Part shown: positions 18,255-26,463 of the stretch, in pieces
Layout: the number at the start of each line of letters is the position of its first letter
Numbering within the stretch: the stretch's first letter is position 1
From: G965202665 sp965243835
Lineage (GTDB): Bacteria; Actinomycetota; Acidimicrobiia; Spongiisociales; Spongiisociaceae
Assembly: GCA_965243835.1 (NCBI GenBank)
Contig: OZ251578.1
Location: 3,100,001-3,164,000 of the forward strand
Direction: 5' to 3'
DNA length: 64,000 bases
Position numbers and translations under genes: made by a program
The notes under the pieces: generated by a model
The model's input: the letters and a program-made list of their open reading frames with translations, nothing else
Told to the model about the DNA's origin: nothing
Database searches by the model: none

Positions 18255-18482
18255 ATGTTTGATTGGGGAACATGTTCGGCGTTGGAGGCCATACCCGGCA
18301 AGGTAAGCGGGGCTTGGCTTTTCAAAGGAACCAGGGTGCCGGTGGAGGCTTTGTTCGCCAATATCGGCGATATGTCGGTCCAGGAGTTCTGCGACCATTT
18401 CCCCGGCGTAACTCAAGAGCAGGTTGAAATAGTCCTGGGTAGCATCGTTACCCACCTCAGAGCTGAGCATGTGGCGGCATGA
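18255..18482 (+). CDS. DUF433-family antitoxin
   Basis: This 75-residue protein matches the DUF433 fold, a small helix-turn-helix-like domain used as the antitoxin of PIN-like toxins. Seen: an initial IPGKVSGAWLFKGTRVPVEALF, then DMSVQEFCDHFPGVTQEQVE. AAGGAGG lies before the ATG, and its stop codon overlaps the next gene's ATG. Antitoxins of this group bind and silence the partner nuclease and usually repress their own promoter. Confidence 0.8.
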   Translation: MFDWGTCSALEAIPGKVSGAWLFKGTRVPVEALFANIGDMSVQEFCDHFPGVTQEQVEIVLGSIVTHLRAEHVAA

Positions 18483-18808
18483 CTGTATTGTTTGATGTGG
18501 GCGTTCCACACGGATTACGGCGATATCTGAGTGGATATGTAACGGAGACAGCACAGTATCGCAGTTGGGGACAGCTCACCAACGGTAGATTATTGGAAGT
18601 GGCGGAGCAACATGGATTCGACGTACTTATTACAACTGATCAACGCATGATGCAGGAGTTGGATATCAGCCAATACCGGTTAGGTATTGTTGTATTGAAT
18701 GATACTAGATGGGCTTATATTAGGTTGTGCGTGGATTCTATATTACTAGCGATCGAAAGCGTTCGGCCGGGCGAGGCTACTATTGTCAATATTGAGAGCT
18801 CTCGGTAA
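18479..18808 (+). CDS. DUF5615 PIN-like toxin
   Basis: A 109-residue PIN-like protein (Mut7-C/DUF5615 type). The conserved acidic positions appear in LFDVGVPHGL at the start and LITTDQRMMQE in the middle. The family is thought to be an RNase toxin. It overlaps the DUF433 antitoxin gene by 4 bases (ATGA), so the two are translated together. The first acidic motif reads FDVGVP rather than the usual FDENLP or LDRNL, so catalytic competence is uncertain. The codons are more AT-rich than those of neighbouring genes. Confidence 0.75.
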   Translation: MTVLFDVGVPHGLRRYLSGYVTETAQYRSWGQLTNGRLLEVAEQHGFDVLITTDQRMMQELDISQYRLGIVVLNDTRWAYIRLCVDSILLAIESVRPGEATIVNIESSR

Positions 18809-18976
18809 GCACAGTCAGGCGGTGGAGGCGGGGGCGGTATCAGGCGTCTATTCGCGCAAGGGCGCTTGGGGGGTGCCCGCGGCTCGTCCCTATTCGGTCG
18901 TCCCGCGCCTGCCTCATACCCCCTCCGGTGATTTGTGGTAGCGTTTCGGTAAGGAATAAAGACCCAAAGGAGGGAA

Positions 18977-20140
18977 ATGAGCGAGGTTTTTGCGGGGAAC
19001 GTGTTGCACTTTGTCCGCTATCTGCGGGCCCGGGGGTTGGACGTGACCACCGCCACCGGGATCGACCTGCTAACCGCCGCCCGACTGTTGGGACTGGTGA
19101 ACCACCGGGACGTTTACGCCGGGTTCCGGGCGTTGGCGGTCACCAACCCGGAGCATATTCCGGTATTCGATGAAGCTTTTCAACTCTTTTTCGGTCGGGC
19201 AGGTCGTCGCCGCAACGCCGGGTCCTCCTCCCCGGCCGAGGCCGCCCCGGTCAAGGTTCCGGTGTTGGCGCCGGAGGGGGACGGGGAGGCGCGGGAAACC
19301 TCCGCCGGGGTGGACCAGATGGGGGCCTCCTATCGCGAGCAGTTGCGCTCCCGTGATTTCGGCGATCTCACCCCCGACGAAATCGCCGAAGTGCGCCGTC
19401 TCATTTCGTGTATGGTGTGGCGTCCGGCTCAAGCGATGAGCCGCCGCCGGCGCCCCGACCGGAAAGGGAGCCGCCCTGATATGCGCCGCACCCTGCGTAG
19501 CGCCGTCGGCCAGCGGGGCGATTTGATCGAAATGAAGTTCACTTCCCCCAAGCCCCGTCGCCGCCCGCTGGTGATACTGGCCGACGTGAGCGGTTCCATG
19601 GAAAAATACGTGGAGATGTTGCTGTACTTCGCGCATGCCGCCCCCGGCCGAATGGGACGGGTGGAAACCTTTGTTTTTTCCACCCGCCTTACCCGCATCA
19701 CCCACGAACTGCGCCGGCGCGACCCGGCCGCCGCCCTGCGCCTGGTGTCGGGCCGGGTGCACGACTGGTCGGGGGGCACCCGCATCGGGGAAGCCCTGGA
19801 AACCTACAACCGCCTCTGGAGCAGGCGGGTGGCCCGGGGCGGTCCGATCGGAATGATCATCAGCGACGGCTGGGACCGCGGCGACCCGCATCTGCTGGCC
19901 CGGGAGATGGCACGCTTCGCCCGTTCCGTGCACCGCACCGTGTGGTTGAACCCGCTGGCGGGCCGGGCCGGGTACTCGCCCGAAACCCGGGGGTTGCGTT
20001 CCGCCCTGCCCTACGTGGACGACTTTTTGGCTTCCGCTTCCCTGTCCGACCTGACCGGGGTGGTGCGTTTGTTGGAGTCCATGCCCGCCCATCCCGGGAG
20101 CGCCGGGAGGCGGGCGGCGCCGGGCCGGGCCGCGGTATGA
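18977..20140 (+). CDS. CoxE-like VWA-domain protein
   Basis: The 387-residue protein carries a von Willebrand A domain with the metal-ion-dependent adhesion motif DVSGSM near residue 205 and SGGTRIGEAL, preceded by the arginine-rich RPDMRRTLRSA stretch seen in CoxE. CoxE proteins work with a MoxR-type ATPase (CoxD) to mature the active site of CO dehydrogenase and related molybdenum hydroxylases. AAAGGAGG precedes the ATG. It is the first of four genes devoted to molybdenum enzyme maturation; no CoxD lies in the window. Confidence 0.88.
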   Translation: MSEVFAGNVLHFVRYLRARGLDVTTATGIDLLTAARLLGLVNHRDVYAGFRALAVTNPEHIPVFDEAFQLFFGRAGRRRNAGSSSPAEAAPVKVPVLAPEGDGEARETSAGVDQMGASYREQLRSRDFGDLTPDEIAEVRRLISCMVWRPAQAMSRRRRPDRKGSRPDMRRTLRSAVGQRGDLIEMKFTSPKPRRRPLVILADVSGSMEKYVEMLLYFAHAAPGRMGRVETFVFSTRLTRITHELRRRDPAAALRLVSGRVHDWSGGTRIGEALETYNRLWSRRVARGGPIGMIISDGWDRGDPHLLAREMARFARSVHRTVWLNPLAGRAGYSPETRGLRSALPYVDDFLASASLSDLTGVVRLLESMPAHPGSAGRRAAPGRAAV

Positions 20141-20192
20141 AAACCGGGAGCGTAAAATCACCTTGGGCCGCAAACCTATATAAGGAAGGGCG

Positions 20193-20501
20193 ATGAAGGA
20201 TGCGCTAACCGTATACGACCGCTGGGTCGGCGAAGGCAAGCAGGTGGCGGTGGCCACGGTGGTGAAAGTGGCCGGTTCCGCCCCCCGCCCGGAGGGAGCC
20301 AAGTTCCTGGTTTCCTCGGCGGGCGACATGGAGGGCTCGGTGAGCGGCGGTTGCGTGGAAAACGATGTTTTCCTGCACGCCCGGCAGGTGTTGGAAACGG
20401 GCCGGCCCCGTTTGGTGACTTACGGCATCGCCGACGAGGAGGCTTTCGAGGTGGGGCTGGCTTGCGGCGGCACCATCGGGGTGTTCATAGAAAAATGGTA
20501 G
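20193..20501 (+). CDS. XdhC/CoxI family protein, N-terminal domain
   Basis: This 102-residue protein corresponds to the N-terminal XdhC/CoxI domain alone. It contains VATVVKVAGSAPRPEGAKFL, GSVSGGCVENDV and LACGGTIGVFIE, which bind or sulfurate molybdenum cofactor for xanthine dehydrogenase-type enzymes. In many bacteria this is fused to the domain found here as the next gene. Its stop overlaps the next start by seven bases (ATGGTAG), so production is coupled. Confidence 0.85.
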   Translation: MKDALTVYDRWVGEGKQVAVATVVKVAGSAPRPEGAKFLVSSAGDMEGSVSGGCVENDVFLHARQVLETGRPRLVTYGIADEEAFEVGLACGGTIGVFIEKW

Positions 20502-21289
20502 GGCAGGCTTCTCCGTTGGATGCGATCCGTTCCCTGATCGAGGCCGAACGTTTGGGGGCGGTGGTCACGGTGGTGGAAGGCCCCGACGCGGGTTGCAAGG
20601 CGACGCTGGACCGCACCGAGGGGCTGATCGCCGGGACGTTGCCCTCCGATGTCTCCGGGGACGTGATCGCCGACGCCAACCAGTTGATGGACGGCGAACA
20701 GAACCGCACCCTGGTGTACGGCGACCGGCACGTGTATGTGGAAACGGTGGCCCCGCAACCCCATCTGCTCATTTTCGGCGCGGTGCACATCGCCCAGGAG
20801 TTGTGCGCCATCGCCCACAGCCTGGGTTTCCGGGTGACGGTCAGCGATGCCCGGGCCGCTTTCATCACCCCGCATCGTTTTCCGCAGGCGCATTCCCTGG
20901 CGGTGGGATGGCCGGAGGATATCGTCGGCCAACTGTTGATCGACGCCCGCACCTATGTGGTGTTGCTCAGCCACGACGCCCGCTTTGAAGATCCGGTGTT
21001 GCCGTTGGTGTTGGACGGTCCGGCCAAATACATCGGGGTTATGGGCAGTCGGCGCACCCATCGCCGCCGGGTGGAGCGGCTGGCCCGGGCCGGTTTCTCC
21101 CCGGAGCAGACGGCCCGCATCCACGGTCCGGTCGGGTTGGACATCGGGGCCGAGCAACCGGGGGAGGTGGCGGTTTCCATACTGGCCGAAATGATCCAGG
21201 TTCGCTACGGGTCGGGAACCGGGGAGTCGCTGGTGGGGCGCTCCGGCCGCATCCACTTGCAACGCACCGCCGACGAAGGCGACGTGTGA
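20495..21289 (+). CDS. XdhC C-terminal (Rossmann) domain protein
   Basis: A 264-residue protein that begins with a short linker domain and continues into the XdhC_C Rossmann fold (HLLIFGAVHIAQELCAIAH, then VTVSDARAAFIT, YVVLLSHDARFEDPVL, YIGVMGSRRTHRRR). Together with the previous gene it forms a two-piece XdhC/CoxI maturation factor. ATG 20495 overlaps the previous stop; the upstream extension of the frame is out-of-frame noise. The first gene of the pair has the cysteine motif and this one the nucleotide-binding fold. Confidence 0.85.
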   Translation: MVGQASPLDAIRSLIEAERLGAVVTVVEGPDAGCKATLDRTEGLIAGTLPSDVSGDVIADANQLMDGEQNRTLVYGDRHVYVETVAPQPHLLIFGAVHIAQELCAIAHSLGFRVTVSDARAAFITPHRFPQAHSLAVGWPEDIVGQLLIDARTYVVLLSHDARFEDPVLPLVLDGPAKYIGVMGSRRTHRRRVERLARAGFSPEQTARIHGPVGLDIGAEQPGEVAVSILAEMIQVRYGSGTGESLVGRSGRIHLQRTADEGDV

Positions 21290-21963
21290 CCGGACCGGCG
21301 GGCTTCCCCCCCGCCGTCCCGCCCGCAGACCCCGCGCCCTCCTCCGATCCGGCCCCGTCCCGCACCGCGGCCCTGGTGCTGGCCGCGGGCGCTTCCCGCC
21401 GGTTGGGGGAACCCAAGCAACTGTTGGATTGGGAGGGGCGTCCCCTGTTGCAGTACGTGTTGGAGCAGGTGCGCGGCTTGGCTGATGTGGAGCCGGTGGC
21501 GGCGGTGCTGGGTTGCCGCCGGGAACGGATAATGGAACGGGTGGACCTGTCGGGGACGATGGTGGTGGAAAACCTGGATTGGAGGGAGGGGATGGCCTCC
21601 TCCCTGCGGGCGGGACTGGACGCCTTGCTGGCCGACCCCTCCCTGGAACGTGCTTTTGTTTTTTTGGGCGACCAGCCGGACGCGCACCCGGCGGTGGCGG
21701 ACCGGTTGCGGGAGGCACAGGACGCTTCCGGCAAACCGGCGGTCATTCCCCGTTACCGCTACGCCCGCGGGCATCCGGTGTTGATCGCCCGCGCCCTGTG
21801 GCCTCGCCTGATTTCCGGACTGGGCGGGGATCAGGGGGCGCGCAACCTGTTCGCCGTCCACCCGGAGTGGGTGGAGGAAGTCCATGTGCCCCGCGACCCG
21901 CCCGACGACATCGACACCCCCGACGACCTGCGCCGGTTGCGCAACCGTTATCGGCCCGCCTAA
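21286..21963 (+). CDS. MobA/MocA-like molybdenum cofactor nucleotidyltransferase
   Basis: A 225-residue NTP-transferase: LVLAAGASRRLGEPKQLL binds the nucleotide, with FLGDQPD for metal binding and RGHPVLI, GDQGARNL and DIDTPDDL further on. This set is characteristic of MocA/MobA enzymes, which add CMP or GMP to molybdopterin. A proline-rich N-terminal stretch of about 28 residues precedes the domain. The GTG start overlaps the previous stop codon by four bases. MocA-type cytosine addition fits best with the xanthine-dehydrogenase-family maturation genes beside it. Confidence 0.9.
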   Translation: MTGPAGFPPAVPPADPAPSSDPAPSRTAALVLAAGASRRLGEPKQLLDWEGRPLLQYVLEQVRGLADVEPVAAVLGCRRERIMERVDLSGTMVVENLDWREGMASSLRAGLDALLADPSLERAFVFLGDQPDAHPAVADRLREAQDASGKPAVIPRYRYARGHPVLIARALWPRLISGLGGDQGARNLFAVHPEWVEEVHVPRDPPDDIDTPDDLRRLRNRYRPA

Positions 21964-22625
21964 CGGGACAGGTCTATTTCCCGCACCCTCCAACGCGCTT
22001 TCTCGGCCAAGAGACCGTAGCTGAGACGCACCCGAAAATCCTCCCCCAAAGTAGGCGCATCCCGCCCCGCCCGCCAAATAGTGTCTTCGGGAGTCGGGTT
22101 GTATATATTCTGCAGTTTGCCGTTGGGTATGCAGGCGATGACTATAGATTCCAGATTTCGGTTGCCTGCGGCGGTTTCACGGTAGAGAAACTTGGCGATA
22201 ACCGTCACCACGTAAAAAACACGATCGCCTCGGCGTATTTCTTGTTCCAACTTTCCTCGTTCGTTTATGATGCGACCGGAGCGTTTCATCTTGACGGTCA
22301 TGGAAGTTTGTGACATCTGGATGGTGGCCGTTCGGTTGCCGTTGACCTTTTCCGCTTTGGCGTCCAACATCAGGGCAACCGGGCGCGGTTCGGGCAGGAA
22401 CACGTATACGGCTTTCTTGACGTCCACCTTTCCGTATAACCGCTCCTGCAATCCGGGCAACCCCATTGCCTCAATGGATTCCCGGGTGAGGTCTTCAGCG
22501 ATATCTTGCGGAAGGTCAGTCTCCTCCGCAAAAATAGTCACGGCCTGTTTTCGGTAATCGGTCATCGCCTGGACGACCATGGAGAAAGCGGTCCGTTCCA
22601 GACGTTCCGCTTCGTCAAGCGTCAT
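21960..22625 (-). CDS. SfiI-like type II restriction endonuclease
   Basis: This 221-residue protein resembles R.SfiI along its whole length as I remember that sequence: VVQAMTDYRKQAVTIF near the start, a central ALMLDAKAEK that supplies the Asp-x-Lys of a PD-(D/E)xK active site, SIVIACIPNGKLQNIYNP, and the C-terminal ARWRVREID. SfiI is a tetramer that cuts GGCCNNNNNGGCC after binding two sites. The gene overlaps the methyltransferase upstream by 11 bases, as expected of a restriction-modification pair. It converges with mobA, overlapping it by 4 bases. The cleavage specificity is inferred and needs testing. Confidence 0.75.
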   Translation of the reverse strand: MTLDEAERLERTAFSMVVQAMTDYRKQAVTIFAEETDLPQDIAEDLTRESIEAMGLPGLQERLYGKVDVKKAVYVFLPEPRPVALMLDAKAEKVNGNRTATIQMSQTSMTVKMKRSGRIINERGKLEQEIRRGDRVFYVVTVIAKFLYRETAAGNRNLESIVIACIPNGKLQNIYNPTPEDTIWRAGRDAPTLGEDFRVRLSYGLLAEKARWRVREIDLSR

Positions 22626-23622
22626 GGGTGCGCCTTTGGGCGACGGCGGTGCAACGCGGGTCGATGTCGATGCCTATCCATTGACGCCCCAACCGTTTGG
22701 CGACGGCGGTAGTGGTGCCCGTGCCCACAAAAGGATCAAGTACCACTCCGCCTTCGGGCGAGAATAGGCGGATAACCCGCTCGGCCAGTTCCTCAGGAAA
22801 CTCGGCTTCATGCCGGTTGTTGCGATGAACGGATCTTATATTCCACACCCCGCGCGAACCCCACTCCGCCCACTCTTCGGAGCTCAGTCGGTTCCGATCG
22901 TATTCGGTTATGCCCGGCTTCCAGAAAACATAGATATGTTCAAACTCGTCCACGGCCCGGTAGGAGTTGGAGTGCCACCGGCTGTTCGCCCAGCATGGAT
23001 CCTTATGCCAAATGCGCTGGTCGTATAGATAAAATCCCGCATCCTCAGACCACTCGGCCGCCAAACACCCGGTAAGCATTATCTTGGTTGATGGATTTTG
23101 TTTTCCTCCGCGAACATTGTTGTTTTCCAGGCGACGCTGAATTGTCTGTTCGCTACATCCTAATATCCGGGCCAACTGATGGCGATTAGCTTGGGGATGT
23201 TGTTCTTGAACGGCTAATATGTCCTCTTTGGTTATTGATATTTTCTTACGCTGAAGGTTGTTGGCCTGATATTTAGGCATAGTAGGATCAGAAAAACATA
23301 GTATATCGCCTATATTAATAGCCAAAAACCCCCCCGGTTTTATTATAGAATTATGACCTGTGATAACCTTTTTTATGAGGTTCTTCCACTCATCAAAAGT
23401 AAGATGTTTCTCATAAGACTTGCCAACATAGTATGGAGGCGACCAGAAGCTGAGGTCAACGCTGCCGGGTGGCAGGTCCTTTAGCAACGCGCCTGCGTCA
23501 CCGGTCAGAATTTGGTTGAATACCGAGCTCGCGCTATTTCCTCCCCCTTCGGGAGTAGCGGACACAGGGTTGTAAAACAGGGAGGAGGACCCGTGAGGAT
23601 CGGTGATCGTCTGTTCCCGCAT
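22615..23622 (-). CDS. DNA methyltransferase with an internal helix-turn-helix
   Basis: A class-beta amino methyltransferase of 335 residues: catalytic motif SPPY at 61-64, and the S-adenosylmethionine motif DPFVGTGTTTA near the C-terminus. SPPY favours N4-cytosine methylation, as in M.SfiI. Between them, at about residues 130-170, lies an inserted helix-turn-helix (HQLARILGCSEQTIQRRL), perhaps for DNA recognition or autoregulation. ATG 23622 is chosen because AAGGAG lies seven bases upstream; the in-frame 23682 has none. Codons around the insert are AT-richer than the ends. It should protect host sites from the adjacent SfiI-like enzyme. Confidence 0.85.
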   Translation of the reverse strand: MREQTITDPHGSSSLFYNPVSATPEGGGNSASSVFNQILTGDAGALLKDLPPGSVDLSFWSPPYYVGKSYEKHLTFDEWKNLIKKVITGHNSIIKPGGFLAINIGDILCFSDPTMPKYQANNLQRKKISITKEDILAVQEQHPQANRHQLARILGCSEQTIQRRLENNNVRGGKQNPSTKIMLTGCLAAEWSEDAGFYLYDQRIWHKDPCWANSRWHSNSYRAVDEFEHIYVFWKPGITEYDRNRLSSEEWAEWGSRGVWNIRSVHRNNRHEAEFPEELAERVIRLFSPEGGVVLDPFVGTGTTTAVAKRLGRQWIGIDIDPRCTAVAQRRTHDA

Positions 23623-23845
23623 TGTCGGCTCCTTAGGGCGGTGGGCTACGCTAGCGGTCAGTATAATCCCGTCCTGTGACATTTCTTGACGCCGGACGGC
23701 GAACGGGTCGGCAAGCGGCCGTCGGCGCAGGGCAGGTTGGGATTTGCCGTCGCACCGGCTTTGCCGCGTGCGGGGTTGCTAGAGTTTTCCTTCCAGCCCG
23801 GACCCGGACCGACAATCAAGACAGCCAACGGGAGGTGGGGCGGAC

Positions 23846-24250
23846 ATGGCCGCCATTGACAATATCGCCAACTTGAGCAAGGCGCAGGCCCGCATTCTGC
23901 GCCAGCAGGGAATCCGCACCACCGGAATGTTTCTGCAGAAGGCGGGCGACCGCACCGGGCGCCGGCGCTTGGCCCGCGCCACCTCGTTGCAAGAATCCGA
24001 CCTGCTGACTTGGGCGCACCGGGCCGACCTGTTGCGGCTCAAAGAACTGGGCCCCGTCTACGCGGAACTGCTGGGCCGTTCCGGGGTGCGCAAAATACGC
24101 GATTTGTCCCGCCGCGACCCGGAGGTTCTGCAGGCGAAGATGTCCCAGGTCAACGAGCGGGACCGCCTGGCCCGCCGCCTGCCCCCCGTGTCGGTGGTGG
24201 CCGGTTGGGTACGGGAGGCGGCCGCCACCGAACCGGTGGTGAAAAGCTGA
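23846..24250 (+). CDS. DUF4332 helix-hairpin-helix protein
   Basis: A 134-residue protein with two helix-hairpin-helix-like segments (LSKAQARILRQQGIRTTGMF and LKELGPVYAELLGRSGVRKI) that match DUF4332, a DNA-binding-like family of unknown role. A GGAGGTGGGG site precedes the ATG. It stands alone between the divergent restriction-modification pair and the aromatic amino-acid genes. Confidence 0.75.
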   Translation: MAAIDNIANLSKAQARILRQQGIRTTGMFLQKAGDRTGRRRLARATSLQESDLLTWAHRADLLRLKELGPVYAELLGRSGVRKIRDLSRRDPEVLQAKMSQVNERDRLARRLPPVSVVAGWVREAAATEPVVKS

Positions 24251-24359
24251 CCCGCCCTCCGTTGGACCGGGCCGGCCGCGGGCGGGCGCCGCGCCCCTCC
24301 TTCCGCAATCGTTCTATCCTGTTGGCAACACTCAACCGGATCGGAAACTGGAGACAACG

Positions 24360-25373
24360 TTGATCATCGTGATGAAACCCGACGCCACGGATGCGGAGGT
24401 CAAGGTAGTAGTGGAACGCCTGGCCGGGATCGGTTCGGAGGCGCATGTGTCCACCGGCCAGTTCCGGACGGTGATCGGGGCCATCGGCGATCGGGATCTG
24501 ATCCGGGAGATTCCGTGGGAGGCGGTGGAGGGGGTGGAGCGGGCGGTGCCGGTTCTCAAGCCCTACAAGTTCGTTTCCCGCGAGTTCCAACCGGCCGACA
24601 CGGTGATCAAGGTACGCAACGCGCAGATCGGCGGGGGGGTGTTCGCGCCCATCGCCGGACCGTGCGCGGTGGAAAGCCGCGACCAGCTGTTCCGCACCGC
24701 CGAAGCGGTGCGCAACGCCGGGGCCACCATTCTGCGGGGGGACGCCTTCAAACCCCGCACCAGCCCCTATTCGTTCCAAGGTTTGGGCGAAGAGGGACTG
24801 CAGTTGCTAGCCGAAGCCCGAGAAGAGTTCGACATGCCGTTCGTGGCCGAGGTGCTCGACCCCCGCGACGTGGAAATGATCGCCGGATACGCCGATATTC
24901 TGCGCATCGGAACCCGCAACATGGCCAACTTCACCCTGCTGTCGGAGGTGGGACGGGTGCACCGCCCGGTATCGCTGAAACGCGGTTTCACCGCCACCCT
25001 GGACGAGTGGTTGAACGCCGCCGAATACATCTACAAGGAGGGCAACCACGAGGTGATAATGGTGGAGCGGGGGATACGGACTTTTGAGCACGCCACCCGC
25101 AACACGTTGGATATTTCGGCGGTGCCCGCCCTGAAAACCATGTCGCATTTGCCGGTGCTGATCGACCCCTCCCATTCCTCCGGCGTCCGTCATCTGGTGA
25201 CCCCGCTGGCCCGGGCGGCGATCGCGGTGGGGGCGGACGGGTTCATAGTGGACGTCCATCCCGCTCCGGACACCGCCTTGGTGGACGGCGCCCAGGCCTT
25301 GTTGCCCTCGGAGTTCGCCGAGTTGATGGAGCAGATGCGGGCCTTGGCGGACGCGCTGTCGGTGACCATCTGA
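24360..25373 (+). CDS. aroF: 3-deoxy-7-phosphoheptulonate synthase (type I-beta)
   Basis: DAHP synthase starts the shikimate pathway from phosphoenolpyruvate and erythrose 4-phosphate. The N-terminal 70 residues form the ferredoxin-like/ACT-like domain of the I-beta class, starting MIIVMKPDAT. The barrel has IAGPCAVESRDQLF, RGDAFKPRTSPYSFQG, IGTRNMANF, VEVMxERG-type residues (HEVIMVERG) and IDPSHSSG. The TTG start is chosen because MIIVMKP is the family's usual beginning; ATG 24372 is the alternative. It is followed five bases later by tyrA. Confidence 0.93.
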   Translation: MIIVMKPDATDAEVKVVVERLAGIGSEAHVSTGQFRTVIGAIGDRDLIREIPWEAVEGVERAVPVLKPYKFVSREFQPADTVIKVRNAQIGGGVFAPIAGPCAVESRDQLFRTAEAVRNAGATILRGDAFKPRTSPYSFQGLGEEGLQLLAEAREEFDMPFVAEVLDPRDVEMIAGYADILRIGTRNMANFTLLSEVGRVHRPVSLKRGFTATLDEWLNAAEYIYKEGNHEVIMVERGIRTFEHATRNTLDISAVPALKTMSHLPVLIDPSHSSGVRHLVTPLARAAIAVGADGFIVDVHPAPDTALVDGAQALLPSEFAELMEQMRALADALSVTI

Positions 25374-25377
25374 CCGA

Positions 25378-26394
25378 ATGGGTCATATCGCCATTCTCGG
25401 AACCGGCCTAATCGGGACTTCGCTGGGAATCGCCCTGCGGAGCAACGGGAGGGAAGTGCGGGGATGGGATCCGGACCGGGAGACGGCGGAGCGGTCCGCC
25501 CGCCGCGAGGCCTTGGACCGGGTGTGCCGGGACTACGACCAGGCCGCCGGCGAAGCGGAGACGGTGGTGCTGGCCGGGCCCTTGCGGGCCACGGTGGAAA
25601 TCCTGGGGGAGTTGCGCACCGGAGGGTTGGTGACCGATGTGGCCGGGGTGAAAACCCCGGTGGTGCGGGCCCGTCCCCCGGGGATGCGATTGGTGGCCGG
25701 CCACCCCATGGCGGGCCGGGAACGCTCCGGTCCGGAGGCGGCCACCCCCGCCCTGTTTCGGGGATCGGCCTGGATATTGTGCACGGACGGGGCGGAGCCG
25801 GAGGATTTGGAGAAAGCGGCCGGGATGGCGGAGTCGGTGGGGGCCGTTCCGACGACGATGACGGCCGCCGAGCATGACCGGGTGGTGGCGGGGATTTCCC
25901 ATTTGCCGCAGATGCTGGCCGCCGCCCTGGTCAACTGGGCGGCGCGGGATGCGGGGGCGATGCGGCTGGCCTCCGGTTCTTTTCGGGATCTGACCCGGGT
26001 GGCCGACTCGGAATCGGACTGGTGGCCGGAGGTGCTGGCCGCCAACGCCGCTTACCTGGAGGAGGCCATCGACGGCCTGACCGCCGCCCTGCGGGCTATG
26101 CGGGAGGAGGCCTCCGCCGACCCGTCCGCGTTGGCCGCCCGGTTCGAAACGGCCCGGGAACGGCGCCGGGGGATGGCCCCCCCTGGAGCGCGGGTGGGGG
26201 TGGTGCTGGCCGACCAGCCGGGGGAGGTGGCCCGGGTGGGACGGGCCTTGGAGCGGAGCCGGGCGGATGTGCGGGATTTGCAATTGCGGCACGCCCTGCA
26301 CGGCGGCGGGGGGGTGCTGGCCATTTCGGTGCGGGACGAGGAAGCGGAGGACTTGCGCGACGCCCTAGCCGAAGAAGGTTTCACCCTGGAATAA
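25378..26394 (+). CDS. tyrA: Prephenate dehydrogenase with C-terminal ACT-like domain
   Basis: TyrA converts prephenate to 4-hydroxyphenylpyruvate for tyrosine. Seen: the N-terminal IAILGTGLIGTSLGIALR dinucleotide fold, LVTDVAGVKTPVV, VAGHPMAGRERSG, and HDRVVAGISHLPQMLAAALV with the catalytic His residues. The last 70 residues (VVLADQPGEVARV and later VLAISV) look like an ACT regulatory domain, so feedback inhibition by tyrosine is likely. The length of 338 residues is normal. It follows aroF directly, forming a small aromatic operon. Confidence 0.93.
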   Translation: MGHIAILGTGLIGTSLGIALRSNGREVRGWDPDRETAERSARREALDRVCRDYDQAAGEAETVVLAGPLRATVEILGELRTGGLVTDVAGVKTPVVRARPPGMRLVAGHPMAGRERSGPEAATPALFRGSAWILCTDGAEPEDLEKAAGMAESVGAVPTTMTAAEHDRVVAGISHLPQMLAAALVNWAARDAGAMRLASGSFRDLTRVADSESDWWPEVLAANAAYLEEAIDGLTAALRAMREEASADPSALAARFETARERRRGMAPPGARVGVVLADQPGEVARVGRALERSRADVRDLQLRHALHGGGGVLAISVRDEEAEDLRDALAEEGFTLE

Positions 26395-26427
26395 CGGCCC
26401 CGACCCGGGCGAAGGCCCTGCCGACTA

Positions 26428-26445
26428 TTTGCATTATTATTCAGG
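26428..26445. promoter_or_regulatory. ARG box (ArgR operator)
   Basis: The 18-base sequence fits the ArgR operator consensus TNTGNATWWWWATNCANA at all but the last position. A partial second half-site (TGCATAATATAAC) follows at 26450. It overlaps the presumed -35 region of argR and implies arginine-dependent repression of argR-argG-argH. Confidence 0.75.
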
Positions 26446-26453
26446 ATAATGCA

Positions 26454-26463
26454 TAATATAACT
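26454..26463 (+). promoter_or_regulatory. -10 box of the argR operon, probably leaderless
   Basis: TAATAT at 26454-26459 ends four bases before ATG 26464. No Shine-Dalgarno is visible ahead of any candidate start, so the mRNA probably begins at or near the ATG. TTGCAT inside the ARG box would be the -35 element, 19 bases upstream. Confidence 0.5.
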
